Source of the DNA: Paenibacillus sp. CF384
GTDB taxonomy: Bacteria > Bacillota > Bacilli > Paenibacillales > Paenibacillaceae
DNA: 64,000 bases
Reading direction: 5' to 3'
NCBI RefSeq assembly: GCF_900106745.1
Contig: NZ_FNNV01000022.1
Coordinates: 34,421 to 98,420, forward strand
A model generated the notes under the pieces. The model did not search any database. It saw only the letters and a list, made by a program, of their open reading frames with translations, and was not told the DNA's origin. Each line of letters begins with the position of its first letter. The first letter of the stretch is position 1. Both the position numbers and the translations under genes were made by a program. This document shows positions 35,660 to 43,887 of this stretch, in pieces.

Positions 35660-35940
35660 AACTTAAAGGAATGGTGGGATTAGGGCATTGTTGATCGAAT
35701 AGGTTTCCAGGCAGCAGATATCGCGTCATAGCGAACTGAATAACCATGAACGAGAGCGGTGTCAGCCTCCGATAGAGTGAGGTTTGCTTAGCTATGCGGA
35801 CGTTTATGGGTGTCTGAATCGAACCTATTGATCATCATTGCTCCGTGTAGACTGCTCTGGCGAGACGTTATTTACGTCCCGTCTGGGCTGGCTATATTTG
35901 AGAAGCCGTGAATGAGCAATATTCATTCACGGCTTTTTGT
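35660..35940 (+). ncRNA. candidate structured leader RNA or small RNA ending in a terminator
   Basis: Fills the gap between the binding-protein gene and the acetyltransferase. Long-range helix: 35693-35705 pairs with 35822-35833 (12 bp with one bulged G), extended outwards by GGGCATTG-type pairing to about 35845. Inner helix: 35744-35751 (CCATGAAC) with 35802-35809 (GTTTATGG). Small hairpins: TCGC/GCGA near 35721-35734 and GCCTC/GAGGT near 35766-35784. GACGT/ACGTC follows at about 35865-35877, then the intrinsic terminator at 35904. The nested branching is unlikely to be accidental. It is either a terminator-controlled leader for the GNAT and nucleotidyltransferase genes or an independent small RNA. 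I found none of the T-box, SAM, TPP, FMN, lysine, purine, glycine or c-di-GMP signature sequences. Confidence 0.5.
35904..35939 (+). terminator. intrinsic terminator of the leader RNA
   Basis: AGCCGTGAATGA (35904-35915) pairs perfectly with TCATTCACGGCT (35923-35934), 12 bp, then TTTTT. It lies 60 bases before the acetyltransferase start. Confidence 0.92.
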
Positions 35941-35999
35941 CGTTCTTATGGCGCACTCTACTTTACCTAAACTAGATTTCATAACACGGGAGGATTTAC

Positions 36000-36965
36000 A
36001 TGAACGATTGGTCCGAGGATGTTCGAAGATTTAAGCTAGATGAGCAATTTGATCTAGAACAAGCGGATGCGAAGGATTGGGGAATCTATTATTCCGTCTA
36101 TTACAATATGGACTATAACGGGTTCTTCAAAGACCAAGGATTAACGATGAACAACGGACGCAGGAAGTTCTGGATTTATAATGGCGAGAAGAAGGTTGGC
36201 GGGGTTGTCATTGTACCTAATGTTATATTTGGCCTCTTCTTTATTCCGCCGTTCCATGAGGAGACGAAGGTATTCCAATTACTGAAAAATGCGCTCTTGC
36301 ACTGGTCGAATCGGACGAAGGATATTACGGCGTACGAAATTTTACCGAACCAAATCGAGCTCTTCGCCAGAGCAGGCTTCTGGCCCGGTGAGTTTAGATG
36401 CCGCTGGATGCAGCGGCCGGCCGAAATCTTGATGACGGAATGGGACGAAACACTGAAGGTATGCTCGCCTGAGTTGAGCGCAGCCGATGAAGAGTCCATC
36501 CTTCTCAGGGACGCAGAAGCAATAAGCGAGCTCTCCTATCGCGTCTATAGAAACACCCTTGAAGACGTGCGAAGAAAGCAAACCTCACGCGAAGATTATA
36601 ATTCTTGGATGGAGCATTATCCCGGCCAAACGAATGAATCATTGCTGCAGGCGTCGAGTTTTGTCTATGATCGTGAAACATCGCAGTTAGTCGGCATTTG
36701 CCTTATTTCATCTCAAGATGATATGCCGGCTGTCTATAACATCGCTGTTGCTCCATCGCATCAAGGCAGAGGCATTGCAACGAAGATGCTTCAGAGGGCG
36801 GTGACGGTACTAAAGCAGCATGATTACCCTCTTCTTCGGCTCTATGTGATGCAAGGAAATAAGGCAGAAGCGCTTTATCACCAATTCGGTTTCATAGCAG
36901 GCCCATTGGAAGTCCAAACTTGTCATATTCCTGCTCTTCACGGAACGAACGATTCCTTAAACTAA
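36000..36965 (+). CDS. GNAT-family N-acetyltransferase
   Basis: 321-residue cytoplasmic acetyltransferase. The C-terminal GNAT domain shows motif A with VYNIAVAPSHQGRGIATKML (acetyl-CoA pyrophosphate loop QGRGIA) and motif B LYHQFGF. The N-terminal ~170 residues are probably a degenerate second GNAT repeat. The substrate could be an aminoglycoside, a polyamine, a peptide or something else. The next gene, 16 bases downstream, is a small-molecule nucleotidyltransferase, a pairing typical of drug or natural-product modification cassettes. GGGAGGA precedes ATG. Expression may be controlled by termination in the RNA at 35660-35940. Confidence 0.88.
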   Translation: MNDWSEDVRRFKLDEQFDLEQADAKDWGIYYSVYYNMDYNGFFKDQGLTMNNGRRKFWIYNGEKKVGGVVIVPNVIFGLFFIPPFHEETKVFQLLKNALLHWSNRTKDITAYEILPNQIELFARAGFWPGEFRCRWMQRPAEILMTEWDETLKVCSPELSAADEESILLRDAEAISELSYRVYRNTLEDVRRKQTSREDYNSWMEHYPGQTNESLLQASSFVYDRETSQLVGICLISSQDDMPAVYNIAVAPSHQGRGIATKMLQRAVTVLKQHDYPLLRLYVMQGNKAEALYHQFGFIAGPLEVQTCHIPALHGTNDSLN

Positions 36966-36981
36966 CAAAGGAGGCTATACC

Positions 36982-38091
36982 ATGCTTCATGTATTCGACG
37001 TTGCACAAACGCTAGTTAATCATATACGCGAGCGTTACTCGGAGGATGTTGCTCTTATTGCCTATTACGGATCGTACGCACAAGGGACAGCGACAGCTCG
37101 ATCGGACTTGGATTTCTTCTTCATTCCTGCATCCGGCAGAGGTTACGGTGCCAGCGTCCAGTTTGTGCTGAACGACATCAGCTTTGATTTCTGGCCGATC
37201 AGTTGGGAACGCGCGGAACGAATGGCGAAATTCGAGGAGCAGAATACGACGATCATCGCCGACTGCGAAATCTTGTATGTTCGTTCCGAAGAAGACCGCA
37301 CGCGATTTCTTCAACTGAGCAAGACTATCGCTGAACTCCCCCAGCAGGCACAGACGTTCATCGAGAAGGCGGAGTCTGAGCTGAGGGAAGTTTATGTGCA
37401 TCTCTATAAAATGACTCGGCTTCATGAGGACGACATTTCAGGCTGCCGGACCGAAGCCCACGGTATATTAAATAAGCTCGTATATACGCTCGCTCTGCTC
37501 AATCGTACCTATATGACAAGAGGCTGGGGGAAGAATCGAGAGCAGCTGCTGAACTTCTCGCTGCGACCGGCTCAACTGGAAGAACAGATCGAAACGATAT
37601 TGAGCGCTTGCTCCTGCGCGGAAATTCGGGAAACCTGCGAGCAGCTTACTGCGGAGATAGCTGCCTTATGGACGGAGCAGAGAGATACTCTCGCAAGCGC
37701 CTCTTCCTATCCCGAGCGTGCCAAAGGTTTCTACGAAGAGGTCAAAGGGATATTCGATAAAATTCGGACAGCGTGCGAGAAGAACGATTATACGACAGCT
37801 TCCTATTGGTCAATTGGCGTACAGGATGAAGTTGCCCGGTTTCTATACTATTTTGAGAAGGGAATCTGGCCCGAGTCATTGGCGTCCGGTTTAGCCTATC
37901 AATCCTTCTATAACGAAGCGGGCTTACCCAACTTGTTAGCGCTTCTAGACCCTCTTGATCTAGTCCCGCTTCATGATGCTGTCGTGCGTTTGGATCAGCT
38001 TCTCGAGCAATATCTTCTGTCCCGAGGGGTAGCGATTAACCGATTTAACAATCTCGGTCAGTTTGAACAATTTCTGAATGAGCGAGTTTAG
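36982..38091 (+). CDS. aminoglycoside-type nucleotidyltransferase domain protein
   Basis: 369 residues. The N-terminal Pol-beta superfamily nucleotidyltransferase fold has the motif G30-S31 (YYGSYAQGTA) and the metal aspartates D42 and D44 (SDLDFFFIP). A third acidic residue probably lies in DISFDFWP. The helical C-terminal ~230 residues have no obvious signature; the whole resembles kanamycin/streptomycin adenylyltransferase-like proteins but is longer. Predicted to transfer a nucleotide to a small molecule. Translated from ATG at 36982 behind AAAGGAGG, in an operon with the acetyltransferase. Followed by a weak GC hairpin (38208-38233) rather than a clear terminator. Resistance activity is not proven. 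Confidence 0.8.
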   Translation: MLHVFDVAQTLVNHIRERYSEDVALIAYYGSYAQGTATARSDLDFFFIPASGRGYGASVQFVLNDISFDFWPISWERAERMAKFEEQNTTIIADCEILYVRSEEDRTRFLQLSKTIAELPQQAQTFIEKAESELREVYVHLYKMTRLHEDDISGCRTEAHGILNKLVYTLALLNRTYMTRGWGKNREQLLNFSLRPAQLEEQIETILSACSCAEIRETCEQLTAEIAALWTEQRDTLASASSYPERAKGFYEEVKGIFDKIRTACEKNDYTTASYWSIGVQDEVARFLYYFEKGIWPESLASGLAYQSFYNEAGLPNLLALLDPLDLVPLHDAVVRLDQLLEQYLLSRGVAINRFNNLGQFEQFLNERV

Positions 38092-38207
38092 GTTACTTGT
38101 CGAGGCAACGCATATCAGGCTGACCGCTCTAAGCAATCACGGCGGCACGGAACCATTCCAGCTGATTAGTTTGTGGCTGGTGTATGTTTAGTAGAGGGTT
38201 AGGAGTG

Positions 38208-38233
38208 CCGAGCCGCGTGAGAAACGCGCTCGG
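38208..38233 (+). terminator. possible hairpin terminator after the nucleotidyltransferase
   Basis: CCGAGC-c-GCGT pairs with ACGC-GCTCGG around a five-base loop; only weak TATTATG follows. It may be structural rather than a terminator. Confidence 0.4.
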
Positions 38234-38289
38234 TATTATGTTGTATAGGACAAACATGGAGCGATGCGATCCCCCGAATCCGATCCGCG

Positions 38290-38640
38290 ATAGCTCTAAC
38301 GAATCGTACAGGGCTTATATGCCCCAAAATAGCTCTTTAAAAATTCTAACGAATCGTGGAGACGCTATTTGGCGGTTTGAGGCTGATTTGGAGCTGGATT
38401 TCCCAGAATAAGACCTCTACGATTCGTTAGATTTTCAGTGGCCAGGAATCCGGTCCAATAAGGCTCCTACGATTCGTTAGAATTTCATGAAAAGCGCTAA
38501 CGAACCGTGAAGGCGTTAATTGGCGGTTTGTGGAGGAATTGGAGCCCATTTCGCCAGAATAACGCCTGTACGGTTCGTTAGATTTTCAGAGGCGGGAGAA
38601 TCGGCTAAATAAGGCCCGTACGGTTCGTTCGATTTTCGGG
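38290..38640. repeat. inverted and direct copies of a CTAACGAAYCGT element (family D)
   Basis: Unit roughly CTAACGAAYCGTNNRGGCYTTATT. Forward copies begin near 38297, 38346 and 38500; reverse copies (AATAAGRCCTNTACGRTTCGTTAG) lie near 38407-38430, 38458-38481, 38559-38582 and 38607-38630. Forward and reverse copies can pair over long range. The family recurs at 45408-45597. No gene is supported here; an open frame at 38184-38411 simply runs through the repeat. Confidence 0.85.
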
Positions 38641-38790
38641 ACGAGTGGATAGCGGCCGTGGCGGGGAGGGACAACGGTTAACGGATAGCGGTAGCGGAGG
38701 CAGTGGGCAACAGTAGCGGGCAATGGACAGCGGACAACGGACAAATGGACAACGGTAACGGGGGCAGCGGACAGTGCACCACACATTAAT
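38640..38790. repeat. degenerate GGACAACGG-type low-complexity tract
   Basis: A purine-rich stretch built of variants of GGACAACGG, GGACAGCGG and GGTAACGG without strict periodicity. No coding signal. The remaining gap to 38900 holds nothing I can identify. Confidence 0.5.
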
Positions 38791-38912
38791 CGTCGGATAC
38801 AACAGATTCGATTTGCAAAAATGTAGTGGTGGCGCAGGGGATCAACACTGTGTCATTTTGTGAATGAGTCTCCATTTTTAAAAAAAAGGCTTGCCCCATA
38901 TCCAATTCATAG

Positions 38913-38941
38913 TTGACTTATCGGATTAATGTGTATATCAT
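38913..38941 (+). promoter_or_regulatory. promoter of the ssu operon
   Basis: TTGACT (38913-38918), 17-base spacer, TATCAT (38936-38941); start expected near 38948. Clean match to a sigma-A promoter. Confidence 0.75.
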
Positions 38942-38962
38942 AAAACCAACAACAAATAGCAA

Positions 38963-39045
38963 GAAGCCTACCGGACAACCGGAGGTTTCCATAGCCGATA
39001 CTCCTTTATGGGGATTGGACTGTGGGAGCCTCCGGTTTTTGGTTT
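38963..39045 (+). promoter_or_regulatory. ssu leader: mutually exclusive antiterminator and terminator hairpins
   Basis: Hairpin 1 pairs GAAGCCT-a-CCGG (38963-38974) with CCGGAGGTTTC (38979-38989), 11 bp, ACAA loop, one bulged A. Hairpin 2 pairs AACCGGAGGTTTCC (38977-38990) with GGGAGCCTCCGGTT (39024-39037), 14 bp with two wobbles; an inner stem CCGATaCTCC/GGGGATTGG fills the loop and TTTTTGGTTT follows. The two hairpins compete for 38979-38989, the geometry of a transcription attenuator. The RNA 5' end before hairpin 1 is short, CA-rich and unstructured. Ligand or protein unknown; SAM-box sequences are absent. Confidence 0.7.
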
Positions 39046-39075
39046 GCATTCCAAGAGAAAAAGGGGTTTTGAAAG

Positions 39076-40089
39076 ATGACAACTGCCACTAAATCGCTGC
39101 GAGCCATCAGCATGCTCGCGATCTCACTTCTAAGCTTCGTCCTTTTCTTATCTGCATGCGGCAAAGAGGCAAACAACGCCACGACGACTACTGGAGAAAC
39201 GACGGAAACAACAACAGATGCCCCTAAAACCACCAAAGAAATTCATATCGGCTATCAGAAATACGGCACGGTTAATATTCTCAAAGCGCAAGGGACGCTG
39301 GAGAAACGCTACGAGTCCGAAGGGTATAAAGTGACGTGGACGGAGTTCCCGGGCGGCCCGCAATTGCTTGAAGCACTCAACGTCGGCAGCATTGACATCG
39401 GGCATACCGGAGAAGCACCGCCGATCTTCGCGCAGGCAGCCGATACACCTCTTGTCTATCTGTCCCATGAACCTGTTAGCCCGAAGAGTGAAGGCATTAT
39501 CGTACCGAAGGATTCCAAGATTACGACACTCGCCGATCTGAAGGGGAAGAAGATCGCCCTAAACAAAGGCTCCAATGTTCACTATCTGCTGGTCAAGGCG
39601 CTTGAGAAAGCAGGCGTGGATTACAAGGATATCACGACTGTATTCTTGAAGCCCGGCGACGCCCGAGTTGCGTTCGAGAACGGAAGCGTAGATGCATGGG
39701 TCATCTGGGATCCGTTCCTGGCTGCGGCTCAGACGGCAACGGGAGCGAAGCTGCTCACGGATGGAGAAGGACTTGTATCGAATATCGAATTCTATCTGGC
39801 TTCTCGTTCATTCGCAGAAGCGAACAAACCGGCAATCGATTCATTCATCGACGAGCTGAACAAGGTTGACGAGTGGTCCAAAGCCAATCAGAAGGAAGTG
39901 GCGGCGCTCCTGTCACCGCAGCTGGGCATCGATATTCCGTCCCTTGAACTGGCATCGGGACGCAGAGATTACGGCGTCTTGCCAATCGATGATGCCATTA
40001 TCGAAGCGCAGCAGAAGATTGCAGATACCTTTTTCAACCTGCAATTGATTCCGAAAGAAATTACGGTTAAGGATGCCACACTAAAATAA
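39076..40089 (+). CDS. ssuA: aliphatic sulfonate ABC transporter substrate-binding lipoprotein
   Basis: 337-residue lipoprotein (lipobox LFLSAC, lipid-Cys28, Thr-rich linker) of the SsuA/NitT-TauT family that captures alkanesulfonates outside the membrane. Family segments: [41 protein letters not shown] and [15 protein letters not shown]. First gene of ssuADCB; all four partners are present within 3.8 kb. Transcription starts near 38948 and must pass the attenuator in the leader. The start is ATG at 39076 behind GAAAAAGGGG-type sequence. Confidence 0.95.
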   Translation: MTTATKSLRAISMLAISLLSFVLFLSACGKEANNATTTTGETTETTTDAPKTTKEIHIGYQKYGTVNILKAQGTLEKRYESEGYKVTWTEFPGGPQLLEALNVGSIDIGHTGEAPPIFAQAADTPLVYLSHEPVSPKSEGIIVPKDSKITTLADLKGKKIALNKGSNVHYLLVKALEKAGVDYKDITTVFLKPGDARVAFENGSVDAWVIWDPFLAAAQTATGAKLLTDGEGLVSNIEFYLASRSFAEANKPAIDSFIDELNKVDEWSKANQKEVAALLSPQLGIDIPSLELASGRRDYGVLPIDDAIIEAQQKIADTFFNLQLIPKEITVKDATLK

Positions 40090-40124
40090 TCGAACATGCG
40101 AATGTAGATGAAAGGGTGATTGAA

Positions 40125-41270
40125 ATGGAAGTATTCTGGTTTATTCCGACACATGGAGATGGGCGTTATCTGGGTTCTGCTGAAGGAGCCCGCGCCGTTG
40201 ATGCAACGTATATGAGGCAAATCGCGCAAGCTGCAGATCGACTTGGTTATAGCGGTGTTTTACTACCGACAGGGAGCTCATGCGAGGATGCGTGGGTAGT
40301 GGCTTCTTCGCTCATATCGGCTACGGAGAAGCTGAAGTTTCTCGTTGCCCTGAGACCGGGCCTCATGTCACCGACCTTATCGGCCAGAATGGCTGCCACG
40401 TTCGATCGACTTTCCGGAGGGAGATTGCTCGTCAATGTCGTGACAGGGGGAGACCCGGTAGAGCTGGCGGCAGATGGCTTGTTTCTCGGGCATGATGAAC
40501 GCTACGATTTGACGTCGGAGTTCCTGGACGTATGGCGCAGGGAGCTCGCGGGAGAAACGGTTGATTTCGAAGGCACTCACCTGAAAGTGGAAGGCGGCAA
40601 AGTTCTTTACCCGCCGGTTCAGAAACCATATCCACCGCTCTATTTCGGCGGATCATCGCCAGCTGCGCAGGAAGTTGCAGCTGACCATATCGACGTCTAT
40701 CTCACTTGGGGCGAACCCCCGCAAGAAGTAGCGGAGAAGCTGGATCGTGTTCGTAAGTTGGCGGCAGAGCGAGGCCGCGAGGTTCGTTTTGGCATTCGGC
40801 TGCATGTCATCGTCCGCGAAACGTCCGAAGAAGCTTGGAAGGAAGCCGATCGCCTAATCAGCAAAGTCGATGAAGAAGCGATAGCAGCGGCCAAGAAGGT
40901 ATTTGCCCGTTACGATTCGGAAGGGCAGCAGCGGATGACGCGCCTTCATGGCGGAGATCGAAGCCATCTTGAAATTTATCCAAACCTGTGGGCAGGTGTA
41001 GGCTTAGTCCGCGGTGGAGCTGGAACGGCGCTCGTAGGCAATCCCACTGAAGTGGCTGCGCTGATGCAGGAGTATGCTAATCTCGGCATTGATACGTTTA
41101 TCCTATCAGGTTACCCGCATCTCGAGGAAGCCTACCAATTCGCAGATCTCGTGTTCCCTCTGCTACCCTTAAATCGAGCAGCAACGGTGCACGGCCCGAC
41201 ATCGACCAGTCCGTTCGGCGAGCTTATCGCGAATGCGATCAAGCCGTCGGAACGAGCGCCGGTCAGCTAG
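40125..41270 (+). CDS. ssuD: FMNH2-dependent alkanesulfonate monooxygenase
   Basis: 381 residues, the same length as E. coli SsuD. Luciferase-like TIM barrel that cleaves alkanesulfonates to aldehyde plus sulfite using reduced flavin and O2. [17 protein letters not shown] at the start and [21 protein letters not shown] and [13 protein letters not shown] later are typical SsuD segments. I chose ATG at 40125 (AAAGGG eight bases upstream) over an in-frame GTG three codons earlier. No flavin reductase (SsuE) gene lies nearby, so one must come from elsewhere. Confidence 0.95.
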   Translation: MEVFWFIPTHGDGRYLGSAEGARAVDATYMRQIAQAADRLGYSGVLLPTGSSCEDAWVVASSLISATEKLKFLVALRPGLMSPTLSARMAATFDRLSGGRLLVNVVTGGDPVELAADGLFLGHDERYDLTSEFLDVWRRELAGETVDFEGTHLKVEGGKVLYPPVQKPYPPLYFGGSSPAAQEVAADHIDVYLTWGEPPQEVAEKLDRVRKLAAERGREVRFGIRLHVIVRETSEEAWKEADRLISKVDEEAIAAAKKVFARYDSEGQQRMTRLHGGDRSHLEIYPNLWAGVGLVRGGAGTALVGNPTEVAALMQEYANLGIDTFILSGYPHLEEAYQFADLVFPLLPLNRAATVHGPTSTSPFGELIANAIKPSERAPVS

Positions 41271-41282
41271 GAGGGAAAGCAG

Positions 41283-42080
41283 ATGAAGAGTCCAGCAGAT
41301 AACAAGTGGAAAACCAGAACGCTATCCGTAGGACTTGAATGGATCATTCCGATTCTGGTCGTGGTGCTGTGGCAATGGCTTGGAAGCGTGGGATGGATAT
41401 CCTCCCGCATCTTGCCGACACCGGTATCTGTACTTGAAGCAGGCGCTAAGCTCGTGCGAAGCGGAGATTTGTTCATCTATATCGGGGACAGCACACGACG
41501 TGCATTGATTGGTTTTGCCATTGGCGGCGGCATCGGTTTTGTCCTGGCCATTCTGAACGGCTTGCTTCCATTATCGGAGAAGCTGACGGATTCCAGTATC
41601 CAGATGATTCGTACGATCCCGCATTTATCCCTTATTCCGCTTATCATCGCTTGGTTTGGCATTGGCGAGCAAGGTAAAATTTTTCTGGTCGCGCTGGGAG
41701 TAGCTTTCCCCATCTATCTGAATACGCTCCACGGCATAAGATCGATTGATCCCGGTTTAATCGAGATGGGACGGACGTATGGTTTGAGAGGGTATTCCCT
41801 ATTTCGAACGATTATTTTCCCAGGTGCGCTTCCGTCCATCCTAGTCGGCCTTCGATTCGCGCTCGGCATTATGTGGATTACGTTAATCGTATCCGAAACG
41901 ATATCCTCGAACAGCGGTATTGGCTACATGGCCATGAATGCCCGTGAGTTCTTCCAGATGGATGTCGTCGTGCTCAGCATCGTCATCTATGCGTTGCTCG
42001 GCAAGCTCTCGGATTGGATGGCAAAGCTGATGGAAAGGAGCTGGCTGAAATGGCATTCGCACTTCCGTCCAGGAAAATAA
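41283..42080 (+). CDS. ssuC: aliphatic sulfonate ABC transporter permease
   Basis: 265-residue inner-membrane permease with about six helices of the BPD_transp_1 family. The cytoplasmic EAA-like loop is [20 protein letters not shown]. It starts 12 bases after ssuD with GAGGGAAAG upstream and overlaps ssuB by 31 bases. It forms the membrane pore for the SsuA-delivered sulfonate. Confidence 0.94.
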   Translation: MKSPADNKWKTRTLSVGLEWIIPILVVVLWQWLGSVGWISSRILPTPVSVLEAGAKLVRSGDLFIYIGDSTRRALIGFAIGGGIGFVLAILNGLLPLSEKLTDSSIQMIRTIPHLSLIPLIIAWFGIGEQGKIFLVALGVAFPIYLNTLHGIRSIDPGLIEMGRTYGLRGYSLFRTIIFPGALPSILVGLRFALGIMWITLIVSETISSNSGIGYMAMNAREFFQMDVVVLSIVIYALLGKLSDWMAKLMERSWLKWHSHFRPGK

Positions 42081-42874
42081 GCATCGAACCCGAAGGGAAG
42101 ACGCCTCTGGTCGTGCACGAGGCATCTCGCGGACTTCAAGTAGACGTTCGGAATGCCGGCGTACGTTTCGGCGATCTCGCGGTTCTGCGGGATTTGGATT
42201 TGTCCATCCCGTCGGGACAATTCTTAGCGGTAATAGGCAGAAGCGGCTGCGGCAAGAGCACGCTGCTGCGGCTGCTCGGTGGCTTGGAAGCCGCATCGCA
42301 AGGTTCAGTTAAGTTCGGCGGAACAGCGTCCACCGGATTAAACTCGGATGTGCGAGTGATGTTCCAAGATGCTCGGTTACTGCCTTGGAAAACGGTGCTC
42401 GATAACGTTCGGATTGGCGTGCCGGGCGGTGACCGCGGCAAAGCCATGGATGCGCTGGAGCTCGTTGGACTCGCGGATCGTGCGAAGGAGTGGCCGTCTG
42501 TGCTGTCGGGAGGTCAGAAGCAGCGCGTTTCACTGGCAAGAGCGCTCGTCGGAGATCCGAGCCTGCTGCTGCTGGATGAACCGCTCGGTGCGCTCGATGC
42601 GCTTACTCGAATCGAGATGCAGCAGCTGATTGAGCGTCTGTGGAGGGAGCGGCGATTTACTGCCGTCCTCGTGACGCATGACGTCAGTGAGGCCGTTGCG
42701 CTAGCCGATCGAGTGGTGCTGGTGGAGAACGGCACCATTGCGCAGGATGTCTCCATTGCTTTGGCACGCCCTCGCGAGAAGGACAGCGGATTTACTCATT
42801 ACGAGAATACGATATTAAACCGAGTCCTTGCGAGGCGGCCGCCGGATGGCGATCGCAATGGATTTTCGATTTAA
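42050..42874 (+). CDS. ssuB: aliphatic sulfonate ABC transporter ATP-binding protein
   Basis: 274-residue ATPase of the nitrate/sulfonate/taurine class. Walker A is [10 protein letters not shown]-loop [11 protein letters not shown], signature [16 protein letters not shown], Walker [13 protein letters not shown] and H-loop [10 protein letters not shown] chose ATG at 42050 because AAGGAG lies just upstream; an earlier in-frame ATG at 42014 has no such site. The overlap with ssuC implies translational coupling. Last gene of the operon, followed by a terminator. Confidence 0.94.
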   Translation: MAFALPSRKISIEPEGKTPLVVHEASRGLQVDVRNAGVRFGDLAVLRDLDLSIPSGQFLAVIGRSGCGKSTLLRLLGGLEAASQGSVKFGGTASTGLNSDVRVMFQDARLLPWKTVLDNVRIGVPGGDRGKAMDALELVGLADRAKEWPSVLSGGQKQRVSLARALVGDPSLLLLDEPLGALDALTRIEMQQLIERLWRERRFTAVLVTHDVSEAVALADRVVLVENGTIAQDVSIALARPREKDSGFTHYENTILNRVLARRPPDGDRNGFSI

Positions 42875-42900
42875 GAGGATAAGGACATAAGAGGACAAGG

Positions 42901-42944
42901 ACTGACCCTGTTAGAGTGCAAACTCTGCTGGGTCAGTTTTTTTA
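42901..42944 (+). terminator. terminator of the ssu operon
   Basis: ACTGACCC (42901-42908) pairs with GGGTCAGT (42930-42937), with AGAGT/ACTCT inside, then TTTTTTTA. Confidence 0.9.
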
Positions 42945-43035
42945 TAGTCTTCAAGGCAGGTATGGGGATGCCTAGTCCAATTATTCTCTATCCGCATATC
43001 ATGATCTCATTACTTGCTAAAATGGAGATGAAGCG

Positions 43036-43857
43036 ATGTCAGCCCCTATCAAGAGCAGAGCTAGCAACGCCCGAATAGATGTCCTGATTCCGGCAATCGA
43101 GAAGGATTTATCGACGCTGCCTTACGTCATTGATGCTGTGCGCAAACAGGTAAAGCATCCCATTGGCCGCTTTATGATCGTAGCTCCGAACCGAGTCCGA
43201 ATGCGGAATTTATGCAAGCGCAAGAGATGCACGTTCGTCAACGAGAACAGGGTGCTTCCGATTACGAAGAGAAACATCAACTATCGCTCCAAGAAGTGGG
43301 AACGGTCGGGGTGGATGTTTCAGCAGTTGTTAAAAATGGGCGGGGACAGATTATGTACCTCGAAATACTTCCTGGTTATCGACGCAGACACCATCTTAAT
43401 TCGGCCTCATGTATTCCGAACCGGCAAGAAGACGTTGTTCTATACGCGCAGCTGGAGCCAGCCAGAATATTTCCGAACCTATCGCAAGCTTATGGGAAAA
43501 CGAGCCGCATCGCCTACCTCCTTCGTTGCCCACTACATGCTGTTCGAGAAGGCAAAGCTGCGGCAATTGAAGCGGACGATTGCAGCGAAACACGGAATGA
43601 GCTGGTACTCGGCAATCCTGCGGAAGATGGACAAAACCAAGCAGTTTGCCTTCTCTGAATTCGAGACCTACGGCAACTTCCTTTATGCGCAGAATCCGGG
43701 CGGGATTGCTCGCAGGAAGGCGCTGAATAAGAGTCTATCCACGAATATTGCACGAATGACGCCTAACCAATTGAAGAGGCTGGCTAAGAGCTATCGCTCG
43801 CTCTCTTTTCATAAACGGAAAGGTTATTCAAGAAAAGCGGCTGGGAAGCGGAAATGA
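43036..43857 (+). CDS. DUF6492-like protein, possibly glycosyltransferase-related
   Basis: 273 residues, very basic. The N-terminal half resembles a GT-A nucleotide-sugar fold: IDVLIPAIEKDLSTLPYVID near residue 13, then KYFLVIDADTILIRPHVF, a DxD-like motif (DAD) about residue 118. WERSGWMFQQLLKM is a recurrent feature of DUF6492 proteins, to which I would assign it. The C-terminal 60 residues are rich in Lys/Arg. It lies 31 bases before a mannose-1-phosphate guanylyltransferase gene, so a role in surface glycan synthesis is an inference. No signal peptide or helix. Confidence 0.65.
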   Translation: MSAPIKSRASNARIDVLIPAIEKDLSTLPYVIDAVRKQVKHPIGRFMIVAPNRVRMRNLCKRKRCTFVNENRVLPITKRNINYRSKKWERSGWMFQQLLKMGGDRLCTSKYFLVIDADTILIRPHVFRTGKKTLFYTRSWSQPEYFRTYRKLMGKRAASPTSFVAHYMLFEKAKLRQLKRTIAAKHGMSWYSAILRKMDKTKQFAFSEFETYGNFLYAQNPGGIARRKALNKSLSTNIARMTPNQLKRLAKSYRSLSFHKRKGYSRKAAGKRK

Positions 43858-43887
43858 TGCTGCTTCAATCCAATTCGAGGGGGAGGC

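Noticed and set aside
35660..35940. T-box riboswitch
   Set aside because: The conserved GGTGGNACCGCG T-box sequence is absent and the downstream genes are not amino-acid related.
38184..38411. Small open frame (75 codons) after the nucleotidyltransferase
   Set aside because: It runs through a hairpin and family D repeats, has no ribosome binding site and no recognisable protein features.
38900..39075. SAM-I (S-box) riboswitch upstream of ssuA
   Set aside because: No GAGGGACTGGCCC or GAAACC-type conserved core; the leader before the hairpins is too short.
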